Positions 24,670 to 37,200 of a stretch of DNA of 64,000 nucleotides are shown piece by piece. Position numbers and translations under genes: made by a program. Below the pieces are notes generated by a model that saw only the letters and a program-made list of their open reading frames with translations, did not search any database and had not been told where the DNA came from. The stretch lies in contig JALJEE010000763.1 of NCBI GenBank assembly GCA_023231475.1, forward strand, positions 1 through 64,000, in the 5' to 3' direction. How positions within the stretch are numbered: the stretch's first letter is position 1; each line of letters opens with the position of its first letter. The DNA comes from Seison nebaliae. Its lineage: Eukaryota > Rotifera > Pararotatoria > Seisonacea > Seisonidae.

Positions 24670-27364
24670 ATGATCACTCTCGTTCACCGTACGGATAATC
24701 AGTCGAATCCAATTAATAGTAATCGAACATTGATGAAGGAAATAGATGGTGAGGTTGATCATCCAAATCAGAGTGGAACGATTTGGAAGAAGTCAAGAAA
24801 ATTAGTGGAAATGATAAAAGATTTGAGAGAGCGTTTCCAACGAATATTTGATGTAGAAATGAAAATTGAAGATAAATCAAGTTCGAGAATTTGTTGAGAA
24901 AATAAAAATCAAAATTTGAATAAAACATATCGACAGGAATGGAAAATAGTTCCAATTTGACAAAAATTATTCTAAGAAGTTCCACTTCTACTGCAATCGA
25001 AAAGGCAAAAGTTTCTTTTAAAATCCAAACGAAATATTTGAAAAGAATTCTATTTTTTTTTTCCAGAAATATATCGATGCCATCGAGACATTGTTGAATG
25101 GAGATGGTGATGATGTTTGTGAATTAGTCGAAATTCCTAACAAACTTCTGTCTCTCGTTTGTACGGGCGTTTTCCACGAATTCATTGCATTTCATTATTC
25201 GGTTATAGGTCGTTTGTTAATAGATGATGAGATAAGAAAAGGTACTAAACAATTATCATTTGCTAATATGTTTTTGGAGATGGATGAGTTGAATGAATGG
25301 AAATGTAAGAGAAAAATTGAAATAGAGCAACTGAACGAATGGACATTTATCCAAAAACAAAAAATGGATATTTCTCTTAAATTTTATTCTCACAAACAAA
25401 ATTGTCAGAAACCGATTCATCAGAAACTCCAGAAATCTGATCAAATAGCAACATCAGTATTCCTCCTCTATGGAATCGATCAAGCAAAGAGAAAGAGTTG
25501 TTTGGAATTTGTTCGATCTTTGTCTCATTTTGAAGCGATTTCAATCGATCAAGAAATTCTATATCAAATTTCTGTTAAGAAGCGAAATAAAAATCAATAT
25601 CGTCATCAAGAACAATTGCGGCAATTACATGATAATTTGAATTATCTTCTCTATTATTTCTTCCGTCGATTCGATTACACGATCGAAGAGAAAACGAAAT
25701 CGATAATTGTTAAACGTGAACAATTTGAAGATGAGCATTTAGATATAAACATTTTGTCTTATTATCAAATACATAACTTATGTCTGTTGACGAAAGCGAC
25801 ATTACTTTCAGAATTATTACATTTAACCTTCCAAATGAAAAAGAAGAATTTTGACATTTTTAATCTTCAGGAAGAACAGATGGACATTCCCCATCCATCA
25901 CTTTATTCGAAGAATCATCTTCAAATCGATCCGGAACATATGAACATTTGGACTCTAGTCAAATTGTTGGTATGTTCTTATTTGCATTATGAACGTATAT
26001 TAGAAGGATATGATAACGATAAAAAATGTTCGTTCATTGGGGAGAATACGAATGATTATCTCGTCAATTGGTTATTTGCCATCGGTCAGAAATATATTGA
26101 AAGTCATTTGGAGATTTTTTCAGATTATTTATTTCTCAACTCTTGCATTGAAAATGTTCAAAGGGATCTTCTCCAATTGAGTTTGTCCACATTTCAAACA
26201 ACTATTGAGAGAGAAGCAAAGAATAGTGGAACGATGAGTATTCGACTTAAAGCGAGAAAAGAGAAAGAAAACAAAGAAAAAATTCAACAATTTAAAAAGA
26301 AATTGAAAGATGTTCCATTTTCTAAAATCATTTCGAATAATGCCAAATCGTTAGAAGAACGTCGTCCACCAGAACGTTCGAGGACGACTGTTAAATTGAA
26401 AAACGCTCAGAAAAGTTTACCGAAAACGACGAAAAAGAAATTGGAAAAATATTTAAATATCACCAAGTTCTCTTGCAAGCGACCAGTTGTCATTGATGGA
26501 CAGAATGTAGCACGATATCACAATGGAGTAGAACATATCCAATTGTTGTTATCTTGCGTTAAATTTTTTATTGGACTTGGATGTGATCGAATCATTGCTG
26601 TTTATCCAGAACATCGAATTAAGTCACTGAAAGAATCGAACGAGAAAAATAAGAAGATTATTGAAGCGATTGAGTCGTTACTTCATCAGTCGTTTTGTCT
26701 AACAAAAAATAAAATTGTCAACGGTCAATTCATTCATCCTTATGATGATCGTATGATTCTCGATATCGCTTTGCGTCATTCCGCCGTTGTCATTAGTAAT
26801 GATTCTTATCAAGATTTGACAGCAACAAATAATGAATATATGAAATTCGTTAAGAAAAAGTTCTTTCTCCTTTTCAAATTCCTTTTCCATATTCTTTTTA
26901 GTCTCGTTGTTTTCTCTTGTGTTAATAACGAATTCTTTCCTGCAAACGATCCTAATGGTACCAGTCCCAAACGACTCTATTCGATTATCAACGACTTCGT
27001 ATCGGATGAGATAAAAAACAAGTAAATTTCCATTTGTGAACATTCTATTTCAAAGTATCTTTCTCTCTCTCTCTTTTAGTTTCAACATTCAATTGTATAT
27101 TAATCAGCTATTAGAAACACCAGAAATCAAAGGTTAACTTAATAGCATCACAATATAATTAACAATTGTTGTTACGTAGAACTTGGTTTGAAAAAGAATG
27201 TGGCAGAAGATAGATTGAAGATCATTTTTATGAGAATTATCAACTATTGTCCCAATCAGGAGAAGGAAATATATACGAAACTAACTGAATGTTACTCCAT
27301 ACTTACAAAAGCGGTATTACACAAACAATTGGAGGAAATCCTACATTATTCAATAAATTTGTAA
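24670..27364 (+). CDS. NYN-domain (Regnase/ZC3H12-like) ribonuclease with unknown N-terminal region
   Basis: Five exons are inferred: 24670-24852, 25067-26859, 26902-27021, 27080-27132 and 27180-27364, together 777 residues and in phase. The C-terminal third is a Zc3h12a-type NYN/PIN nuclease: PVVIDGQNVARYH (near residue 533), then YDDRMILDIAL, VVISNDSYQDL, and after an intron VFSCVNNEFFPANDPNG. All acidic residues expected for metal binding are present, so it is probably an active endoribonuclease. No CCCH zinc finger is seen. The N-terminal 430 residues are Lys/Glu-rich and helical, and I do not recognise them. A basic linker (residues about 430-520) precedes the nuclease. Relatives (Regnase, N4BP1, KHNYN) destroy mRNAs or viral RNA. 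The first exon's donor (GTAGAA) is the least certain junction; GTTGAT at 24751 region is an alternative. Confidence 0.78.
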
Positions 27365-27529
27365 ATCAAAAATTCCATTGTCTTTTATAATTTGGATTTT
27401 AACTTACATTTAATATGAATTTCTTTTGCATCCATTCTTTATTGTTCCACTATCACCACATCTAATAATATGGTAAAGCCACTATTTTTAGTTGAAGTAA
27501 AATAATAGCTTATTCATTACGCAACATTC

Positions 27530-29132
27530 ATGGGAAGAATTAAGAAACCGGATAATTTTACGGTAAACCAAAAAAAGGAGGATGGTGAAAGGACGAACAA
27601 TGAGAAAATTACGGCAATGTTGATGGAATTGAGTGTGTATGAGAAGAATATTACTCGAAATCATCATAAGGCAAATATTTATAGAAAAGCTGCTCAGAAT
27701 GTAACTAGATTGGAGAAGCAAATAATTAACGGTGATGAGGCACAAAAGACAATTGAAGGAATTGGAAAGAAGATAGGGAAGAAAATAGACGAATTATTAA
27801 CTACAGGCAAGTTGAAGAAATTGGAAGAAGTTACGTTGTCGTTTAAGATAATTGTAATTGTTTAATTAAAAAAATATATGTTTTAAATAAGATTAACTTG
27901 TCTAATTTAATGTGCTAATACATTTAGAGATATTGCAAAAATGTTGTATGAAGTTTATATTGATGATTAGTTATAATAGTTGGAATTTCAATAGTTTTTT
28001 CTTTGAAAGAATAAGTATTAAAAGAAGAATTTTTTGTGACACTATGGAAAATTGATGCTGTAATTTTGTTTTAGATTGAAGAAAATTCGGATATGAAAGC
28101 TATTCAATTAATGAGTAAAATTAATGGAATTGGGTTAGTTGAGTTTGTAGTGAGAGTAACGATTTCCTGTAGACCAGTGTTGGCGCATACTTTGGTTCTC
28201 GAAAAGAACATCAAAACGATCACCGTACTGAAACAACATGAATCTTTATTGAATCATTCTCAATTAATTGGATTGAAGTTATTGTAGGAATTTTTTATTA
28301 TTCGATCGTCTTTTCCTTAAAGATATTTCGATGAGATTCAAATACCTATTCCAAGAGAGGAGATGAAAAAACATTATGAATTTTTAAAGAACAAGATTAG
28401 TGGAAAAGAATTGATCATGGAAATTGTTGGTAGTTATCGACGTGGTTGTCCATCAAGTGGCGATATTGATGTACTGTTAACTCATCCAAAATATTTTTCG
28501 ACTAATTCAGGAAAAACGAAAGATTTGGAGATTTTAATCGAAAGTTTGTCCTCAGTAGATTATATCATCGAGACGATATCTTGTGGAAAGATGAAGTTTA
28601 TGGGGATTTGTCAATTACCGTCTAATTCTAATGAAACATCATCGAAGAAAAGTTTTCTCTTAAACTTTCTATGGGAGAATTTAATGGAATTATTTCTATT
28701 CGTTTTGTATCTCGTTATCAAACAGGAAACCATAATAATTCTGATAAAAATGATAATGGGAAAGGAGAAATGGATAGTGAAGTAAAAAAAACGAAGAGGA
28801 ATCCGATCAAAGAACGAAAGTCAGAAATGAAAGAACATCGTAAGAAGAAATTGAATGAGAATATCTTCCGACGTTTAGATGTGACATTTACACCAATCGA
28901 CCATTATTATTGCGCCATTCTTCATGCCACTGGTAGTGATGAGTTTAATCGTCGTCTCCGTCAACATGCGTTGGATAATGGATATCGTTTGAACGAGAAA
29001 ACTCTTCGAAAGTTTCGTGTTGATGAGAAAAGTAAAGAAATGATTTTCGATGAACCTATTCCGATCAAGAGCGAGGAAGACATATTCCGTATAATCGGTT
29101 ACAAGTATCATTCACCTTCGGAACGTGGTTGA
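27530..29132 (+). CDS. POLB: DNA polymerase beta, with a reading-phase conflict at exon 2
   Basis: Exons near 27530-27829, 28076/28082-28133, 28173-28277, 28323-28651 and 28726-29132. The 8-kDa lyase domain is clear (YEKNITRNHHKANIYRKAA, GIGKKIGKKIDELL with the Schiff-base lysine region). The palm has GSYRRGCPSSGDIDVLLTHP with two catalytic Asp and RRLDVTF with the third. The thumb has YYCAILHATGSDEFNRR. Compared with human Pol beta (335 residues), a Lys/Arg/Asn-rich insertion of about 47 residues lies just before RRLDVTF. Introns are 39-74 nt except the first (about 245 nt). Exon 1 ends in phase 0, but no acceptor lets exon 2 continue in that phase: the in-phase reading meets TGA at 28078. 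One missing base near 28078-28081 would explain it. Role: short-patch base excision repair. Confidence 0.85.
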
Positions 29133-32100
29133 ACAGAGTATTCCAAATGTAAAATTAGAACTTGATAGATGTTTGATTTGACATCGATTGATTTTCACAC
29201 TCTCTTTCTCTTCTAATAACACTCTCCTTCTTTGAAAGAATGATGTGTCTGTTTGTGAGTATGTGTACTGAAAGTCATCTAATTCGATGGAGGAGGATGT
29301 TCTTCTAATTGAGAAAGTTGATTATCGATTAATTTCATTCAAAATAAAATTATTTTCCTTTTTTCCCCATTTTTATTTCCATTTTCCATATGATTGCAAT
29401 TCATGTGGTTGAATTTCGATTAAAACGATCAAGTTAATCACATGAAGTTCACTTCATTTCAAATGTAATGATGGAAGTAGATTGATGATCCGATATTGAA
29501 TTAAGAATAATTTTCTTGATAATATCCGGTTTAATAAAAGAACTTTAAAAGGAAATAAGGAAATGGAATGAAATTGAACGGAAATATATTATCATCTCAC
29601 TTCATACTGTTCCAAACTTTCCCACTGTTACACTCATTTTCCTTCATGACGGTGTTAAATGATACGAATTTAATCTTCCATGGATCTATGAATAACGATA
29701 ATGGCGGCAGGTTGATTGACAAGGAAAGATAATCTAATTGATATTTCTCCTAGTAACTTTTGAAGAATAAACTTAATTTGAATGTTGATGATGTTTCATA
29801 TGAGAAGACACAATGTTCTCTCATTGAAAGAAAAAGAATCACAAACCACACAGATGGTACATTTTTCGTCATGAAATTGTTAGTTAGAAAGGCAGGGGAA
29901 GAATTAATTGAATTATAATGGGAAAGGAGAAATATGAGTAAATTCATCGAACTATTTAGTTCATATTTCACAGTTGTTCAAATTGCTTATGCAAATGAGA
30001 TGATATCAGTTTTGTTTTCTCTTTTTTTACGGATACTACCAACACTGTTATTGTGTTTTGTGGTGTTAATGGTTGATGTTATCAAATTGAGAATGTGAAT
30101 TCCTTTCATTACTTTTTCTTTATTCTACATTTCGTCCACATTCCTTCTTTCCTCTGACACTTGCTCGTACAATTCTTAATTCTTCATTCGACCTGATCGT
30201 TACTAGACTAAACTTTAAATTGATGTCAATATTTAATTAGACGGTTATATCTGACTAGATTTGTCATCAATTCGAATATTCCATCTGTTGATATGAGTCG
30301 AATTCACTCGAATAAAGTAATGCTGTTGATTCTTCTTATTTGGTGGAAGGATGTTGTTCATTATATTTGTTATTGAATTAAAAATGTTGTCGATTCCAAA
30401 GAATCCTAAATAACATCTTCACTTTTGTCTCCATCCCACTTTCCATTTGACAAATCCATTACAACATTCTTCTCCATCAATTTCAAGCTTTCATCTCATC
30501 ACTACTCATCGAGTTCTATAACTGATGGGAGTTATCTACGTATACGGTTTTCATTCGAGAATACAGTTCAAACGAAGATATCGTTCTCATTTGAAAGAAA
30601 AAAAGAGAATCCGAACCCTGTAGACTTCTATCTAATCTCTACCAATTCGCAACATTAGATCACAGAAACATTGAACTTTCTCTTCTATCGTAATTGTTTG
30701 ATGTTCAACAGTTTACAAGAACAAGATACAATTCGATTCTATGACTACGTTACCTCTTTTTAATCAGTTATCGATCAGTTCCCTAAGAGATTGTTGGAAA
30801 TCTAGAATTTCCATATTCAACCATTTCCCAATTGTTGACTGCTCTCAAACCGTTTTCCGGTTCATTCAACTAGAATATTTAATCGGATCGTTTTTATTGG
30901 GAAAACATTTATTAAACGGATGAAAAAAAGGGGTAATGTTTCTAATTTAACTTCGAATTTATAAAGGTCCACATATTATTAATAACAGATATAAATATGT
31001 GTGTCAATTCTCTTTCATTCCCATATAATGATCAGTTATTTATCATCTATCACCAGTCACATTCCATATGGGTGTGAGAGGAGATATGACGAAATGTTGC
31101 GTTGGATTAACGTCCGATGAATATAATAAATGTTTTTCTTATGGATATATCAGTTTAATATCGGAGATGGACGATCATCAGATAGTCACAAAGAAATTTT
31201 TGTTATTTGTATATTATATTGTATGATAATGTATGATATCTTTCCTTATTAATACAATTCCATTAACTTCTTTTCGTGATTCTTTTAATCATTCCAATTA
31301 TTATTAGATTTATTCTCTACTTTCCCCGATTAAGTCATCGAAACAAAAGATTACTGAGAGACAATTTGGTCGTTCTGACATGGCAGAAATGGTGGGCGAT
31401 AAATCTTCATTCGCTCTAACTGACAAGTTGGTATTTTTAACAATTTTTTAATTATTCAAAACAATTGTAATGAACGATTTACCATTAATATATATGACGA
31501 ATTTCCATGAAAATGTAACCTTTCAAACTTATTATAAAGTACTATAAACTTTAATTCTTTCTATAAGAAAGGGAAATGGGAATCTTAAACGACAAGAGTG
31601 ATGTATCTGCATCAACAAAATTTATGCCTCATTTTAAGAATATGGTGAGAATATCACAAAATGTCATTTAAATTTAATTCATTAGATTCTTTGTTTAAAT
31701 AACAAACTTTCGTTTTCAAATATTTTAATGGGAGATATATGGAATAATAGTTGATATAATACCATCACAATATGAAACTTCATAAAAAATGTAGTTATTC
31801 TAAGAAATTAAAATTAAACAAAATTCAGTTTTCTCCGTCCAACCGAACATCAGGAATTGATGTGTATCAGATTCCGTTATTATTACCTATCAATTATTGC
31901 ATCATAATGGTTTATCATTTTTTGAATACATGTTATATAATGTGAAGTTATCTTGTACTGCATGATATAATTGTAAAATAATATTATGTTTTGTAAGTAA
32001 TATAATTGTGTAATGTTAAGTTAACACTGTTAACACTTATAATTATAACAGTCGGTTTATTTCTCAAAATGTAAATAGGTTTCATTTCTTAGGAAATAAT

Positions 32101-32726
32101 ATACAAATTTTTTGCTGAAATGCTCGTCTATTTGTAACGGTAAATTCGAGGGAAGAAATTTAAATTAATTCTCTCAAATGGTGGTTTTGAATAATTAATC
32201 ATGTGCAGTCAGCGGAAAGTTAACGTAAACGAGAAATTGGAATAATAATGTACAATAAGGTAATTTATAAAGTTACCTGACTTGATTTTAGTTTAGTTGA
32301 ATTGATTCTGAATGAATTAAATGATTTTGTAGAAAAAAGTTAAACGATGATTATTTTCATGTTGAATGTTCTGAGCACTTTAGAGATGTTAGACATTAGG
32401 ATGTAAACAAAAATGAAGAAAAGGAAACGTGGAGATGGAAAGGTATGAGAAGTATTCAATGGGAACATCTCACGTATACACTTCTCATCATCAATTTCAA
32501 AGAACAAAGTTTTGAAGACTTTTGTCTCAAACTTTTGCCCTTCACTCTCTTCGTTTCATTTGGTTTGACCTTCGACTAAATATGTTTATTTGAGGCTCAA
32601 CCATCGACGATTAAAGCAGAATTGTTTGAAATCCTATTATAATATTGAATTTTCTTCGTTCAATTCGATGAGATAATATCATCAATTTATTTATTTCCTT
32701 TTATTTTAAAATTTAACATCTTCTAG
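29133..32726. other. Gene-poor stretch upstream of CLIC
   Basis: No convincing gene. Frames at 30425-30658 and 30741-30923 lack motifs. One short possible coding exon for CLIC (ATG at 31380, donor GTTGGT at 31427) is phase-compatible with the next exon but is otherwise unsupported. Confidence 0.35.
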
Positions 32727-34212
32727 TGAAACGATATTGCATAAATCAAGTTACTATCTCCAGTTGAATCAACAAACTAGCGAGCTGACAAACCAACGTC
32801 ACCATTCTCACCAACAACTTAGTGATGATGAGAAAACAAATAATTATATGTCAAGTTATTTGAATAAACTTTCAGATCAGAGCCGAAAGAAACGAAATAA
32901 GTCGAATGAAGAGAAACCTTCAGTTTCATCTGATGAATCATTGATATCTGTCTATTCTCTCATCACTTATTTTGATAAACAGCCGAAACAACAACCATCT
33001 GATTCTGGACATAGTTCGAACTACGACGATTGCTCATCAAGTGAAGAATCGAATGAAAATAAAAGAAAAACTTCAAACAAGTCAAACAACTTAACAAGTC
33101 GGAACAATTTGAGAAAGTTCGATGATAATTTCTTAAATTATCTCTTATTATATAATAACGATCACCAATCAACTGGTGACACGAACACTGTTACGGAAAT
33201 TAATCAAGTCAACAACAAAAATAAAGAACATCAGCTTATTACACCAAAAGAAGAAGAACTTTCAACTAATTCGTTTCAAACTGACAATTTAGAACCAAAC
33301 ACTTCTCACTCGCATAATAATCCAATTTTCCATATAATTTCTTCTTCTTTCCCGTCGTGCTTACAATCTTCGTCGAGAAATAGAGATAAACAAGAAGGAG
33401 AAATGGAAACAAATCATCATTCCGATAACGTACCAGATTTATTCGTTCGAGCAGGAATGGATAATCGATCATATGGTGCTTGTCCTTTCTGCCAACAGAT
33501 TTTTATGGCTCTCTTATTAAAAGCAGATAATGAAAATGGCTTGCTTAAAGATTTTACTGTTACAGCAATAAATTTAAAAAATCCTCCAGCTAATTTCAGA
33601 AATATCTGCAGAGCGGCTCGTGTGCCCGTATTTGTTCACAATGAACAACTACTAACAGATGTATTAGAAATTCATGATTATATCGATTATACATTTCAAT
33701 CAACCGAAACTGATGAACATGAGAAATTTCTTAATGATATCTATCCAAGCACTTTGGCTACAAAAGCAATGATGGATGTTTATTATCGGTTTACTCATTT
33801 AATCAGATCATCCGATAGAAGTCGATCGGAATATTTAAAAAATAAACTTGTAAATGAACTAGAAAAAATCAATCAATTTTTGAATGACGCTGATGATGCT
33901 AGTCGGTCTACAAGAAGACGGTTTTTATGTGGAAATGAATTGACACGAGTTGATTGCGAACTATTACCTAAACTACAACATATTAGAGTAGCTGGTAAAG
34001 CTCTGGTCAATTTTCAAATACCAGAAAATTTAACAAATGTCTGGAAATATTTGGGATATGCATATGATAATGAAATTTTCATAAAAACGTGCCCAAATGA
34101 TTTAGAAATTGTGGACAGGTGGGCTTCTACCATTAAACGAAGTTACCAATCCAATTCAGTATCCAAAGATATTTCCACTTCCCTTCCATCTGGTATTTTA
34201 TTAATTGATTAA
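32727..34212 (+). CDS. CLIC: CLIC-family protein (chloride intracellular channel, EXC-4-like) with long N-terminal extension
   Basis: One long exon preceded by a plausible 3' splice site (cttctag at 32720-32726). If translation starts inside it, the first ATG is at 32848. The C-terminal 260 residues are a CLIC fold: DLFVRAGMD, then the glutaredoxin-like site YGACPFCQQIFMALLLKAD, then NPPANFR and RVPVFVHNEQLLTDVLEIHDYID, then the all-helical half with FLCGNELTRVDCELLPKLQHI. Human CLIC2 also keeps a CPFC dithiol. CLICs are soluble glutathione-transferase-like proteins that bind membranes; EXC-4 shapes excretory tubes. The roughly 190-230 residues before the fold are Ser/Asn-rich and disordered, unlike the short N-terminus of most CLICs; CLIC5B and CLIC6 have comparable extensions. 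The phase leaves room for an upstream first exon. Confidence 0.88.
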
Positions 34213-37200
34213 TTTAAAAGTTTTTTTGATATATAATTTGTGTTGCAAAATTTGTAAGTTCATAAAAAATTATTTTAGTTTACTTCTCTTACTATTTGTC
34301 AATAATTTAGCGAGACATTCACCCCAACAAAATATTGTAAAAAATTGTCAGGCCAAGGGCTCGCAAATAATTTGGAATAAAGTTATAAAAGGGTAAAACC
34401 CTAATTTATTCAGATTAGAATTCGTATTATATAACATAAACCCTAACATACGTGTTGATAAATCAAGAATCGGTCAAGTCACACATTTAAATACCAAAAA
34501 ACCTAAAGCTTCCATTTTTTACTTATCATTTTAGAATAAACAATAACTTCTTTATAATAAAAGAGATATACAATAGGACGACATTTACATAACTTCCACA
34601 TCAAAATATTTTTTGTTTAATTTTAAATTACTTAAATAATTGAAATTTGAAAATAATTGTATTAATAATTGATTAATATTGTATGATGACGATAATATCG
34701 AATTAGCAATGAATGAAATCCGTTAAATTATGTGTTTCTTATGTGAAAAAGTCGATTTTGTGAATTAGTAAAGTTGCGGTGAAATTGTAGAGAAATTTGC
34801 GAAAAGAAAAAAGGGAATCAAAAAAGTTCCAATTTAATTATAAGAAGATTTCCATTAGATTGATGTATTCATCCTGTGAATGGGTTTTACTTTCCTTTTA
34901 AATTTTTCGGGTTTGCCTTTTGCTGGCAGAATCCTCTAATTAACCAATAAATCGGTATTAATTGTAGATTTATACATTTATTCCTCTCATAAAAAATATA
35001 TATGCATATCAGGTATAATTGAAACAACGCGAATTCAAAATTCCCCTTGAATTCTATATTCCAAAATAGAATTTTAAAATACATTTAATGCTCATTTTCC
35101 TTCAGATTATCAAAGAAAGAAAAATTTTATTTATAATGTCATATTACTTCGATATCTTTCGCACTTTACGATAAATTGTATCTGTCATACGCATAATATA
35201 TATAAATATATATATAACAAAACTATATCATCATATATACTATTATCATCGAAAAATGAACATCATTTTTCATAATAATGTGTATAAGATTAACTTATTC
35301 GTTAAATAGATTTCGTGATAGGTCGAATAGTGAAATCAGAAAAACTATAATTTAAAGATTCATGATTGGAATAATTGGAATATTCTATTCTGACGGAATC
35401 TCTATTTTATTTCGTCCATTACAATTTCCTAGAAAATGGGACAGAACGAACATTTATCGAAATGGAAATTGAATTTTCATAATTGATACGAAAACTAAAT
35501 GTCCATTAATAAGAACGTTATACGTCTTCATAAATTTTTATTCGTATCATTCTTATTAATTATTTTAGTCAAATTTCCTTAAATATCAAGAACTTTGACA
35601 ACAAAGTGATAACGTTAATTTACAAGTTAATGATATTTTAATATGTCGTATCAAACTTTTGTTGGAGATGTAATATCATTTAACCGATGTTAATTTAGAG
35701 ATCATATAATCAATATTTGTTTAAAATATTTTTTCTTAATTAATAACATCTTACATTTTTTTGTTTCAAACACCAATATAATGGTATTCTACCACAAATC
35801 TTATCACCTCGTATTACAGAATTTATCTGAAGTTACATTAATTACCAAATCTATCCAATTTCAGTTTCTAAGAACTTGACATAAAATTCTTGAATTTAAT
35901 AAAAAATTAAGTTTTTTATACAATTAAGTCAAAGTAATTAGAAAATATAGTTTTGAAGACGAAAAAGAGATTGTTATTAATGATGCCTTTTAAGTTGAAA
36001 TAAAGTAATATTAGCGGCTTTTTAATCATTTTACAATATGTTCCTCCTGTTTCCCAAAATCTCTTCGTCCAGGAATCTTTGCTAAATATTTGTATGAGAA
36101 AAGAAATAGTATAAGAAATTATTACTTGATATAATTATGAATGTAATTTTTAACTAGAGATAATTCCATAAGTTGAATTTTAATATCATTAAATATATGG
36201 TATGACGTAATTTTGTAAAGAATTTCTTTAACGACATTCCAAAATAGGTAATTAAGTATAATTTGAAATAGTAATAGTTAGAAATATTTTCATTGAAAAA
36301 TGTAGGTCATTCTTATTTAATTTCCGTTAGGATTATTAACAGAAAACTGTGGAATAAAACAGTAGCGCGTTTCTTTTCAATAGTATTAAAGTTTTGATAT
36401 GTGTGGAAGTTGAAGAATAAGATGAAGAAATATCAATTTCAAAAAGAACCCTAACACATAAAGGTTTTATAAGAAGTTACCCACGAATATGTTCGTGAGA
36501 AAGGAATCTGTAAAATATTTCCATTCGGTATAACTACCAATAAAAATTATTAATTTTAAACATAACGAGAAATATTGATTTTTATTATACGGAGAAGAGA
36601 ATTCACGTCATGAAAAAATTATGTATTTTACCTTACGTGTTACCATTATAATTAGAAGATATAGAAATTATAAGATTCGTAGTGATCTTCTCACTTTCTT
36701 TTCAATAAGTTCCAACTGAATAGAAAAGGATATAGAATTACCTACATGAAAATGAGTTCGAGGAAAACTACATGAAGATGAGTCGTGAGAGAAAATAATT
36801 ATAAACCAAATAGAAATATCACAGGAAAAAGGTTTAACACCGAACACCACTCAGCTCTTGGCTGATGGAGAGTTTTTAGCACATATCCAAGGCAACTTCC
36901 TTCAATTTAAGACTTGTGTAGTTCTTTTTTTTAATTGTATATTAGAGCAAAATTGTTTTGAGTTAGATGATGCATTTTTTATTTCTAGATACGATATGTT
37001 ATGTGCATCCAATTTTGTAGAAAATATCGATCTTCTTCTTCCCATTAATTGGTTGGGATCATTTGAAATTATTTGACGACAGAATATCGCGAATTTAGTA
37101 TTCGACATTTTACATAAATTTCATATTAATAATAACAAATATGGAAAATCGGTTACCGGTGACTCATTTTGGGCAAATGCTATTTCTTTCCAAAGATGTA

